Assembly (NCBI GenBank): GCA_964561005.1
Contig: CAZLNO010000013.1
Coordinates: 1 to 53,603 of the forward strand
Origin: CAZLNO01 sp964561005
GTDB lineage: Bacteria; Pseudomonadota; Alphaproteobacteria; Kiloniellales; Rhodovibrionaceae
Direction: 5' to 3'
Length of the DNA stretch: 53,603 nt
The notes below the pieces were generated by a model that was not told the origin of the DNA, ran no database searches, and saw only the letters and a list, made by a program, of their open reading frames with translations. Position 1 is the stretch's first letter, and each line of letters opens with the position of its first letter. The position numbers and the translations under genes are program-made. Positions 24,742 through 32,525 of this stretch are shown one piece after another.

Positions 24742-24797
24742 GGCGAGCCGATCCGATTGCAAGACATAAGGCCAATGTTTCGCGCCTTGCGGCGCGA

Positions 24798-24928
24798 CGC
24801 CTCTCCTTCGACGGGCTCAGGAAGAGGCGCTTCGCTAGGAACAGGCTCGCGATGAAGCGCTTCCCGAAGATTCGTAGGAATCTCACCTCATCCTGAGCAG
24901 GCCCGAAGGGTCGTGTCGAAGGATGAGG
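24798..24928. repeat. Intergenic hairpin repeats between TRAP genes
   Basis: Two inverted repeats lie between the binding-protein and DctQ genes: CGCCTCT (24798-24804) with AGAGGCG (24823-24829), and CCTCATCCT (24886-24894) with AGGATGAGG (24920-24928). The loop of the first holds CCTTCGACGGGCTCAGG, and the second contains TGAGC and TGTCGAAGG. These are recurring words of dispersed intergenic repeats in alphaproteobacterial genomes. In an operon such stems can protect upstream mRNA, which would raise binding-protein output over permease output. Confidence 0.6.
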
Positions 24929-24971
24929 CGGCGCCCGCCAGGGCGCCACCTTCGATCCGGTGCTTGTCGGC

Positions 24972-25985
24972 CTACTGGTTCTCGCGGGCGAAGGAGATCA
25001 GCTTCTCGGCGCCCTCGACCTCGCCTTTCCACCAGTCGTAGACCGGCGCCATCTTGTCCTTGAAGGCCTGCAGCTCGGCCTCGCTGGCCTGACGCACCCG
25101 CACGCCCTTTTCCTCGAACAGCGCCACGGCCTCGTCCAGGAAGTCCTGCAGCCGGGCGAGCTGGTCGGCGCTGCGCTGGTCGGCGGCCTCCTGCACGACC
25201 TGCTGCAGGTCGGCGGGCAGCTTGTCCCAGGTCTCCTTGTTGATGACCAGGAAGCTGGTGAAGTAGGCCATGTTGGTGATGGTCAGGTGGTCCAGGACCT
25301 CGTAGAGCTTGCGCCCGAGGCCGGTCAGCAGCGGCCGCGTGGTGCCGTCGATCGTCCCTCTCTGCAAGGCCAGGTACAGCTCGCCGGAACTCATCGTGGT
25401 CGGCGAGCCGCCCATCAGTTCCAGCGCCTTGCTGGCCGTGGTGCCGGAGACGGCGATCTTCTTGCCCTTCAGGTCGTCTGGCGTGCGCACCTCGAAGTCC
25501 TTGGCGTAGATCTGGTACGGCCCGCCGACGGCGACGTTCAGCACGACCATGTTGTGGTCTTCCAGCTCCTGGCTGATGCCCTGGTCCCAGAGTCCGGCGT
25601 CCAGGGTCTTCTGCAGGCTGGCGGGCGAGGGCCACATGAAGGGCAGGCTGCTGACGCCCAGCGCGGCGACCTTGCCGGTGTGATAGATGTCCAGCGGCGC
25701 CGAGATGTCGACATCGCCGCGCTCCACCGCGCCGAACTCCTCCTTGCCGCCGAAGAGCTGGGCGGAGTGGAAGATCTCGATCTCGATGCGGCCGTCGGAA
25801 TTCTCCTCGACCCGCTTCGCGAACGTCTCGATCGGCTTGTACAGATACTCGTAGGACGTGGGCCAGTAGGTGGAGAAGGTCAGTTTGTAGGTCTCCTCGG
25901 CCTGGGCCGCCGGCGCCCGCAGCAGCGCCGTTCCGACCACCGCCGCGCCGATTGCCAGCGGCAGCACGAGTCCTTGTCGTTTCAT
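24972..25985 (-). CDS. TRAP transporter substrate-binding protein (DctP-like)
   Basis: The 337-residue product has a signal peptide (LVLPLAIGAAVVGTALL, cleavage after AQA at about residue 29) and a DctP fold. Key regions are YKLTFSTYWPTSYEY, GRIEIEIFHSAQLFG, the LKGKKIAVSGTTASKALELMGGSP block holding the usual ligand-binding region, and VINKETWDKLPADLQQVV. It captures a carboxylate in the periplasm and hands it to DctQM. I prefer ATG 25985, six bases after GGGGAGG, over the adjacent GTG at 25988. It precedes the permease genes across a 230-base gap with hairpins. Confidence 0.92.
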   Translation of the reverse strand: MKRQGLVLPLAIGAAVVGTALLRAPAAQAEETYKLTFSTYWPTSYEYLYKPIETFAKRVEENSDGRIEIEIFHSAQLFGGKEEFGAVERGDVDISAPLDIYHTGKVAALGVSSLPFMWPSPASLQKTLDAGLWDQGISQELEDHNMVVLNVAVGGPYQIYAKDFEVRTPDDLKGKKIAVSGTTASKALELMGGSPTTMSSGELYLALQRGTIDGTTRPLLTGLGRKLYEVLDHLTITNMAYFTSFLVINKETWDKLPADLQQVVQEAADQRSADQLARLQDFLDEAVALFEEKGVRVRQASEAELQAFKDKMAPVYDWWKGEVEGAEKLISFARENQ

Positions 25986-26034
25986 CACGTTCCTCCCCGG
26001 GGTTGACGCGGCCGCTTATTCGTGGCCGCCGTTG

Positions 26035-26958
26035 TCACGCGCCGCCGTCGTCGTCCGGACCGTCGGCGTGCGCGCGGTCGAAGTCCCACACCGCCTGAAA
26101 GCCCATCAGGCGGCTGAAGTCGCCGAAGTCGTACAAGGGTTGGTCCAGCCCGGCGCTGGAGCCGTCGCGCACCAGCGCGGCGTAGGCCCGTGCCATGGCC
26201 CCGGCGGCGGCCAGGAAGCCGGTGGCCGGGTAGATGGCGAAGGCGTAGCCCAGCGCCCCCAGCCGCTCGCCGGGCAGCACCGGGGTGCGTCCGCCCTCGA
26301 CGATGTTGGCGACCAGCGGCCGGTCGAAGGCGGCGCAGATGCGCGCCATCTCGGCCTCGCTCTCGGGCGATTCGATGAACAGCACGTCCGCGCCGGCCTC
26401 GGCGTAGACTTCGCCGCGCCGCAGGGCCTCGTCCAGGCCGTGGGCGGTGCGCGCGTCGGTGCGCGCGACGATCAGGAAGTTCGAATCGTCGCGGCTCTCC
26501 ACGGCGACGCGGACCTTCTTGGCCATTTCCTCGGCGGGGATGACCCGGCGGCCCGGCGTATGGCCGCACTTCTTCGGGAACTCCTGATCCTCGAGCTGGA
26601 TGGCCGCGACGCCCGCCTGCTCATAGCCGCGCACGGTGTGCTGCACGTTCAGCAGGCCGCCATAGCCGGTGTCGCCGTCGGCGATCAGCGGCGCCCGGGT
26701 GTGCTGGGCGATCCGGGCGGCCCGGCCCACCATGTCGGTGTAGGTGGCGAGCCCGGCGTCCGGCACGCCCAGGTGCGAGGCCACGGTGCCGTAGCCGGTC
26801 ATGTACAGCGCCGCCGGCGCCAGCGAATCCGCCAGTCTGGCCGAGATCAGGTCGAACACGCCCGGCGCGGCGAAGAAGTCGCCGCCGTCCAGGCGGGCGC
26901 GCAGCGCCGCGCGCTTGCCGGCGGGGTCGGGGCGGGGCTGGGTGACCGCGATTGCCAA
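26035..26958 (-). CDS. Isocitrate lyase/PEP mutase superfamily enzyme
   Basis: The 307-residue product is a PEP mutase/ICL barrel enzyme. AAPGVFDLISARLAD and YMTGYGTVASHLG are near the N-terminus, DGDTGYGG binds the metal, and EDQEFPKKCGH has the catalytic cysteine at about C131. Retention of KKCGH points to a lyase acting on a 2-hydroxy- or methyl-substituted diacid (methylisocitrate-lyase-like or dimethylmalate-lyase-like) or an oxaloacetate decarboxylase-type enzyme. A TTG at 26958, six bases after GGAGAG, is the likely start; a GTG at 26997 is the alternative. It lies 49 bases upstream of the TRAP binding-protein gene on the same strand, so the transported acid may feed this enzyme. Confidence 0.85.
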   Translation of the reverse strand: MAIAVTQPRPDPAGKRAALRARLDGGDFFAAPGVFDLISARLADSLAPAALYMTGYGTVASHLGVPDAGLATYTDMVGRAARIAQHTRAPLIADGDTGYGGLLNVQHTVRGYEQAGVAAIQLEDQEFPKKCGHTPGRRVIPAEEMAKKVRVAVESRDDSNFLIVARTDARTAHGLDEALRRGEVYAEAGADVLFIESPESEAEMARICAAFDRPLVANIVEGGRTPVLPGERLGALGYAFAIYPATGFLAAAGAMARAYAALVRDGSSAGLDQPLYDFGDFSRLMGFQAVWDFDRAHADGPDDDGGA

Positions 26959-27073
26959 GACGTACTCTCCAGTATGCTGCGGGGCGGACCCTAGCACAGC
27001 TTCCGGCGAACCGCGAGCCGTCTTGGAAGTCGCATATCAAAGAGGACGCGCAACCCGGCGCGGCGCGGGCCGC

Positions 27074-27562
27074 TCACAGCGGCGAGCGCAAGCGGCGGAC
27101 GCGCACCTCCGCCAGGCCGTCTTCCAGGAATCCGAGGCGGCGGGCGGCTTCGCGCGAGACGTCGATGATGCGCCCGTCCACGAAGGGACCGCGGTCGGTG
27201 ATGCGCAGAAAGAGCGAGCGGCCCGTCGCCAGCCGCGTCACCTGGACCCGCGTGCCCAGGGGCAGCGTGCGGTGCGCGGCGCTCAGGTCGTGCTGGTCGT
27301 AGCGCTCGCCGTTCGCCGTCGGGCGGCCATGGAAGGGCTCGCCGTACCACGAGGCCACGCCCACGCTGTCGTAGGCGGCCAGTTCGCGGGGCGCGTACGT
27401 CCGGCCCTCGATGGTGTAGGGCCGCAGCCCGCGCGGGCCGTCGTAGCGGGTGGCCGCGGCGACCGCCACCACGGCGCCGAGGCAGGCGGCCACGCCGGCT
27501 CCCGTCAGCAGCGCGCCCAGAGCTTGATCGGACGACCATCGTCGATGCTTGCCACGTGTCAC
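27074..27562 (-). CDS. RlpA-like septal ring lytic transglycosylase family protein
   Basis: The 162-residue product has an N-terminal membrane segment (LGALLTGAGVAACLGAVVAVAAA) and a double-psi beta-barrel domain: GVASWYGEPFHGRPTANGERYD, LSAAHRTLPLGTRVQVTRLATGRSLFLRITDRGPFVDGRIIDVS, and AARRLGFLEDG. The aspartate of ITDRGPF and the WYG motif are those of RlpA, which cleaves peptidoglycan strands lacking stem peptides. No SPOR domain is present, so targeting to the septum is not implied. A GTG start follows a GAGGGGG stretch. It is divergent from the outer-membrane barrel gene. Confidence 0.88.
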   Translation of the reverse strand: MTRGKHRRWSSDQALGALLTGAGVAACLGAVVAVAAATRYDGPRGLRPYTIEGRTYAPRELAAYDSVGVASWYGEPFHGRPTANGERYDQHDLSAAHRTLPLGTRVQVTRLATGRSLFLRITDRGPFVDGRIIDVSREAARRLGFLEDGLAEVRVRRLRSPL

Positions 27563-27788
27563 GCCAAGGTGCCCCCTCGGGTCCGTCGCGGAATGGCGTC
27601 AGGATAACCCGTTTCCCGTGCCACCCGTAATCCCTTTATTGTACGCCTTCTTCGCTCCGCTGGTGTCTTATGGGAATTTCCGAACTGGAATATATGAAAA
27701 CGTCCAGGTAAAATGATGGAAATCATCCGGTTTCCAAGGATACCCTGGAACCCATCGTACCAAGAACAGTCGCGTGTCGGGGGCATTG

Positions 27789-28931
27789 ATGGGTCATATC
27801 CGCCGTTTCTGGCAGCGATTCGCGATGGCCGTCGTCGCGGGCGCGGCGTTCGGCAATCCGTCTCTGGCGCAGGTGGTTCCGCCGGTCGGCGGGGACACGC
27901 CGCGGCCGCCGGTGGCCCGCGAGGGGGAGGAACTCCAGGAAGAGGTCGAGGAAACCACGCAGGAGACGGTGCGGTCCACGACGCTGCGGCTGGCCCACAT
28001 CCTCAGCAACCGCGTCTCGGCCGCCATCGGGCCGGGCGGTCAGACGGCAGGCGCGGGCGACAGTGCCCTGGTTCCGGGCGCGCAGTTCGCCTCGCGGGGG
28101 ACCACGCAGCTCGCCGCCGCGCAGAGCCTGGGGGGCGGCAGCCTGTCGGCGTGGTTCAGCGGCAGCGTCACCTTTCTCGACAACGACAACGAAGCGGTCC
28201 GCTCGGACGGCGAGCTGTTCCTGCCGATCCTGGGACTGGACTACGCCCACCCGGACGGCTGGGTGGTCGGCCTGACGCTGGGCTATGAGCGCATCGATCT
28301 CGACACGGACTTCAACAGCGGCGAGCTGACCAGCGACGGCGTGATGGTGGTGCCCTATGCGGGGGCGCGGCTCGGCGAGCACGCGGCGATCGACCTCGGC
28401 GCGGGTTACGTCGGCGCCTTCTACGACCGCGAGGCCCGGATCGGCGGCGCGCGCGCCGACAGCGACTTCGACGGCGACCGCGTGATCGCCTTCACCAACC
28501 TCACCGGCTATGTGCCGCGCGACTGGATCGGCCGCGACGACCTGATCCTCTCCGGCAAGACGGGCTTCCGCTATTCGCGTGAATCCCAGTCGGGCTTTCG
28601 CGAGGCCGGCACCCGGGTCGACGACGGCACCGTGGAGCTGGGCCAGGTCAGCGTCGGCTTCGGCGTGCAGCACTTCACGCCACTGCCCGACCTGGGCCAG
28701 CTCGAGCTGTTCGGCCGCTGGGCCTTCAACTACGACGTGATCCAGGACATCGACGCCGCGCCCGGCGTCGCGGGCGACGTCTCGGACGACGAGACGGACA
28801 TGACCCTCTCGCTGGGGGCGGGACTGAGTGTCACCGAGAATCTGCGGGCGGACCTGGAATACGCGCGCACGCTGACGCGCGAGGACATCGACGAGCAGAG
28901 CGTCACCGTCGGCCTGCGCTACACCTTCTGA
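27789..28931 (+). CDS. Outer-membrane beta-barrel (autotransporter-type) protein without passenger
   Basis: The 380-residue product has a signal peptide (FAMAVVAGAAFGNPSLAQ, cleavage near residue 28), a short acidic, probably helical segment (EGEELQEEVEETTQET), and about 285 residues of alternating strands ending in YTF, the terminal aromatic that BAM recognises. The size and strand pattern (LSAWFSGSVTFLDND, WVVGLTLGYERIDLDT, AAIDLGAGYVGAFYD) fit a 12-strand autotransporter-type barrel, but there is no passenger domain. The ATG at 27789 follows GGGGG; a GTG at 27774 is less likely. The gene is 34 bases upstream of the large repeat protein, so it may anchor or export that partner. This is inference. 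Confidence 0.75.
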   Translation: MGHIRRFWQRFAMAVVAGAAFGNPSLAQVVPPVGGDTPRPPVAREGEELQEEVEETTQETVRSTTLRLAHILSNRVSAAIGPGGQTAGAGDSALVPGAQFASRGTTQLAAAQSLGGGSLSAWFSGSVTFLDNDNEAVRSDGELFLPILGLDYAHPDGWVVGLTLGYERIDLDTDFNSGELTSDGVMVVPYAGARLGEHAAIDLGAGYVGAFYDREARIGGARADSDFDGDRVIAFTNLTGYVPRDWIGRDDLILSGKTGFRYSRESQSGFREAGTRVDDGTVELGQVSVGFGVQHFTPLPDLGQLELFGRWAFNYDVIQDIDAAPGVAGDVSDDETDMTLSLGAGLSVTENLRADLEYARTLTREDIDEQSVTVGLRYTF

Positions 28932-28965
28932 GCGGTCCGGCGCCCGGCGCGCCAGGGGAGGGACC

Positions 28966-31900
28966 ATGGCGACGATCCGCGTCTTCGACGGCCTCCAGAA
29001 CAACCAGGCGTTCCTGTCGCGGCTGACCGAGGGCAGCCTGGAGATCACCGAGATCCGCAGCCTGCGTGGCGCGGAGATGGTCGCGGTCACCGAGGTCGGT
29101 GGTCGGGAGTTCTTCTACGTCTTCCAGGCCGCCGACGCCCCGAACGAGTTCAGCGGCGCGCCACCCGAGTACGGCGGGGACATCGTGTCGTTGAGCGTGC
29201 GGGCCGGCGATCCGGTCGCGGGCGAGCTTCTGTACACGGTCGACGGCTTCAGCCTGCCCTTGCAGGATTATCTGGGGCCGGACGCGACGATATCGCCCGA
29301 CGCCCGGATCTTCGGCGGCGGCGAAGTCGACATCCTGGAAATCGACGCAGACAGCGCCGCCGACAGCAATCGCGTCGAGGGTAGGCTGACCGCCACCTTC
29401 GGGCCTGGCGAGGCGGAGGACGCCGTGAGAGGTCTCCCCGGCAAGGCCGACACCCTGGTCCTTCCGGGCGTGGCGCGCGACTACACCGCCATCGGCGACG
29501 ATCCCCTGGACTTCACCATCGACGGCGCGGCGGAGGGCTTCGCGATCCGCTCGCGCCTGCTGGAGATCGACTTCATCGAATTCGACGACGGCACCCTGTC
29601 GACCGCGGCCTTCCTGAACGATCCGCCGGAGGCCCAGGACGACGCCGCCGCCACGCCCGAGGATACGCCGCTGACCGGGGCGAACGTCCTGATCGACAAC
29701 GGCAACGGCGCGGACTTCGACCCCGACGGCGATCCGCTCTCGGTGACGCAGGTCGGTGGCAGCGCCGGCAACCTCGGCGCGGCGGTGGCGGGCAGCGCCG
29801 GCGGGCTGTTCACCATCGCCGGGGACGGCACGCTGGACTTCGATCCGGACGGCGCGTTCGAGTTCCTTGGCAAGGGCGAGTCCAAGGAGACGTCGGTGAC
29901 CTACACCATCTCGGACGGCCGCGGCGAGGCGGACAGCGCCACGCTCACGCTCACGGTCGAAGGTGTGAACGATCCGCCCGAGGCCAGGGACGACGCTTTC
30001 CAGGGGGCGGCCGACACCGCACTGACCGATGAGAGCGTCCTGGTCGACAACGGCAACGGCGCGGACAGCGACATCGACGGCGACGCGCTGACGGTTTCAC
30101 AGGTCGCCGGCAGCGGCGGGAACGTGGGCGCGGCGGTCGTCGGCAGCGCCGGCGGGCTGTTCACCATCGGCGAGGACGGCACGCTCGAATTCGCGCCGGG
30201 CGAGGACTTTGCCGACTTGGCGCCGGAACAGGCGCGCACGACCTCGCTGACCTATACCGTGGCCGACGGCCAGGGCGGGAGCGACACGGCGACTGTCGAG
30301 GTGACCGTCCAGGGCGAAAACGACCCGCCGCTGGCACGGGACGATGCCTTCTCGACGCTGGAAAACCAGCCGCTGTCGGCGGAGAACGTCCTGGCCGACA
30401 ACGGCAACGGCGTGGACAGCGATCCGGACGGCGATGCGCTGACGGTCACCAAGGTGGCGGGCAGCGGCGAGAACGTCGACGCGCAGGTCGCGGGCAGCGC
30501 CGGCGGGCTGTTCACCATCGGCGAGGACGGCACGCTCGACTTCGCGCCGGGCGAGGCCTTCGACGACCTGGCGCCGGACGAGACCCGGACCACGACGGTC
30601 ACCTACACCGTCGGCGACGGACGCGGCGGCAGCGGCCAGGCCACCGTCGAGGTGACGGTGGACGGCGAGAACGATGCGCCCGTCGTCGATGACGCGGCCT
30701 TCGATCTGGCCTTCGGCATCGAGGTCGGCACGGCGATCGGCACGGTCACCGGGTCGGACCCCGAGGGCGACACCCTGCAAGACTGGACCATCACGGCCGG
30801 CAACCCGAACAACGACGAGGACGCCACGCCGGCCTTCGCCATCGACCCCGACAGCGGCACGATCACGCTGGCGGACGGCGGCGACCTGGGAATCGACAAC
30901 AGCTTCACGCTCAAGGTCGCGGCCTCGGACGGCACGGCCACCGCCGAGCCCGCGACGGTGGTCATCAACGGCGTCCCGGACATCCTGATCGAGTCGGTCA
31001 CCGAGCCGGCGGACCGCGAAGTGCTCCAGATCACGGCGGACCAGATATTCGACGAGTTCGACCAGCCCGACGATGGCGACGAGACGCTGAGCGTCCCCGT
31101 GACGGTGGGCGATCAAGAGGAAACGATCACCGTCACGAGCGCGAACGTCGACTTCACCGACGCCGGGGCGATCGCCGGCGCCCTGTCCAACGAGATCAAC
31201 ACGGTGTTCGGGGACGCGCCCGTCGACAGCACGCCGGACGACGGGACGACCGGGAGCGATAAGGCCGAGGTGCAAATCGAAAGCAGTCGCTCGGTCGCGT
31301 TTGGCGAGCCCCAGATCGGGGGAACGACCGACACGCTTGACGCCAACCGCATCAACGGCGAGGACTTGGCGGAGGTCGACCGTCTGACGGTCGTGAACGC
31401 TCTCGAAGGGGCGAGCTTCAGCGTCAAGGTCACCAACGGCGGCGTGGAGGACACCGCGACGGTCGTCGCCGGCGCGGGCGACACGGCCGGCGACGTGCGC
31501 GACGCGCTGGTGACCGCCATTAACACCCTTTCCGATGTCGGCGTGACCGCCGCGCCGGCCGAACTCGCCGCCAACGAGCTCCTCATCAGCGACGACAACG
31601 CGGACGATGGCGGCTTCGACCTGGCGGTCCTGGCCGAGGCCGCCGCGAGCAATCCGATTACCGCGCTCGCGAGCGCGGATGGGCTGGATTACCTCGGGCT
31701 TTCCAGCGCGCAGCAACTCGCCGGCCTCTATGTGGGCTACTATGGCCGCGCCCCGGACCCGGCGGGGCTGGCCTACTGGGAGGCGGAGCGCACCGAGGGG
31801 CTGGCCGCGGGCAAGGGCGACGGGCAGGTTCTGGACGACATCGCCGAATCCTTCCGCCGGGACGGGGAGGCGCAGGGCCGGTATCCCTTCCTGGCAACGG

Positions 31901-32292
31901 ACGCCGGCGAGGCCGTCGAGCCCGCGGCGGTCGCCGGGTTCGTCCAGGACGTCTTCGCGAACCTCTTCAACCGCGACGCCTCGGCGGAGGGGCTGGCGTT
32001 CTGGACGGGGGAGATCGAATCCCGCCTCGATGCCGGCATCAAGCTCGGCGACATCATCGTCGACATCATGGCCGGCGCCCAGGATGACGCCGAGGTGGAC
32101 ATCGACGGCGACGGCGCCCTGGAGATCGTGCACGACGCCCGGACCCTGGCGAACAAGATTCAGGTCGCGCAAGCCTACGTCCGCCAGATGGCCGAGGATG
32201 CCTATTCCCTTGGCGAGGCGGTCGACATCGTGGGCTCGGTCACGGCCTCGACGGACAGCGTCGATCAGGCCCTCGCGGCTCTGGACGTTTAG
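28966..32292 (+). CDS. Large VCBS/cadherin-like repeat surface protein with DUF4214-type C-terminus
   Basis: The 1108-residue acidic protein has no signal peptide and no cysteine. Residues 1-217 form an N-terminal region (REFFYVFQAA, LLYTVDGFSLP) ending IEFDDGTLSTAAFLN. Residues 218-568 are three 117-residue VCBS-like repeats, each opening NDPP and carrying DNGNG-DxDxDGD calcium-type loops. About 569-680 is a cadherin-like domain (GSDPEGDTLQDW). The middle region to about 905 has no clear match. Residues 907-1108 hold two YYGRAPDPAGLAYW / LFNRDASAEGLAFW units of the DUF4214 type found in type I-secreted and S-layer proteins. Export through a type I system with a C-terminal signal fits, but no such transporter is in the window. 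GGGAGGG precedes the ATG. Confidence 0.82.
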   Translation: MATIRVFDGLQNNQAFLSRLTEGSLEITEIRSLRGAEMVAVTEVGGREFFYVFQAADAPNEFSGAPPEYGGDIVSLSVRAGDPVAGELLYTVDGFSLPLQDYLGPDATISPDARIFGGGEVDILEIDADSAADSNRVEGRLTATFGPGEAEDAVRGLPGKADTLVLPGVARDYTAIGDDPLDFTIDGAAEGFAIRSRLLEIDFIEFDDGTLSTAAFLNDPPEAQDDAAATPEDTPLTGANVLIDNGNGADFDPDGDPLSVTQVGGSAGNLGAAVAGSAGGLFTIAGDGTLDFDPDGAFEFLGKGESKETSVTYTISDGRGEADSATLTLTVEGVNDPPEARDDAFQGAADTALTDESVLVDNGNGADSDIDGDALTVSQVAGSGGNVGAAVVGSAGGLFTIGEDGTLEFAPGEDFADLAPEQARTTSLTYTVADGQGGSDTATVEVTVQGENDPPLARDDAFSTLENQPLSAENVLADNGNGVDSDPDGDALTVTKVAGSGENVDAQVAGSAGGLFTIGEDGTLDFAPGEAFDDLAPDETRTTTVTYTVGDGRGGSGQATVEVTVDGENDAPVVDDAAFDLAFGIEVGTAIGTVTGSDPEGDTLQDWTITAGNPNNDEDATPAFAIDPDSGTITLADGGDLGIDNSFTLKVAASDGTATAEPATVVINGVPDILIESVTEPADREVLQITADQIFDEFDQPDDGDETLSVPVTVGDQEETITVTSANVDFTDAGAIAGALSNEINTVFGDAPVDSTPDDGTTGSDKAEVQIESSRSVAFGEPQIGGTTDTLDANRINGEDLAEVDRLTVVNALEGASFSVKVTNGGVEDTATVVAGAGDTAGDVRDALVTAINTLSDVGVTAAPAELAANELLISDDNADDGGFDLAVLAEAAASNPITALASADGLDYLGLSSAQQLAGLYVGYYGRAPDPAGLAYWEAERTEGLAAGKGDGQVLDDIAESFRRDGEAQGRYPFLATDAGEAVEPAAVAGFVQDVFANLFNRDASAEGLAFWTGEIESRLDAGIKLGDIIVDIMAGAQDDAEVDIDGDGALEIVHDARTLANKIQVAQAYVRQMAEDAYSLGEAVDIVGSVTASTDSVDQALAALDV
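29617..30669 (+). repeat. Three tandem 351-base coding repeats
   Basis: Within the large surface-protein gene the NDPP/NDAP boundary codons fall at 29617, 29968, 30319 and 30670, giving three units of exactly 351 bases (117 residues) with no indels. The units share words such as the GSAGGLFTI codons. The second and third are more alike than the first. The equal length suggests duplication with continued homogenisation. Confidence 0.8.
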
Positions 32293-32449
32293 GGCGTCCC
32301 GGCTCACGGCGGGTGCGGCGCGCCCGACACCTCGCCATCGCGTGTTGCCATTCGTTTACTTGGGTCGCGAAACGCACTCACATTTGAGTTGCACCGCGAC
32401 GCTTGCAATTACGGCGTAGCGACCCCCCGAACTCGATCTTATAAAAAAC

Positions 32450-32479
32450 TTGCCTCTCCCGGAATTTCGATTTTACCAT
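32450..32479 (+). promoter_or_regulatory. Candidate promoter upstream of the type VI secretion operon
   Basis: TTGCCT (32450-32455) and TACCAT (32474-32479) lie 18 bases apart in the only AT-rich part of the 233-base gap before tagH. The match to the -35/-10 consensus is moderate. A sigma-54 site of correct spacing was looked for in the gap and not found. The rest of the gap shows no gene. Confidence 0.25.
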
Positions 32480-32525
32480 AAAGCCTTGAACAGAGGCGAA
32501 AGCCCATCTTCTTTCTTGTGATGTC

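Noticed and set aside
29617..30669. A CRISPR-like or non-coding repeat array
   Set aside because: The 351-base units are fully in frame and encode VCBS-like protein domains. They are far longer than CRISPR units.
32380..32412. A sigma-54 promoter upstream of tagH (GTTGCACCGCGACGCTTGCA)
   Set aside because: The TTGCAC and TTGC parts look similar to -24/-12 elements, but the spacing is three bases too long and the essential GG is missing.
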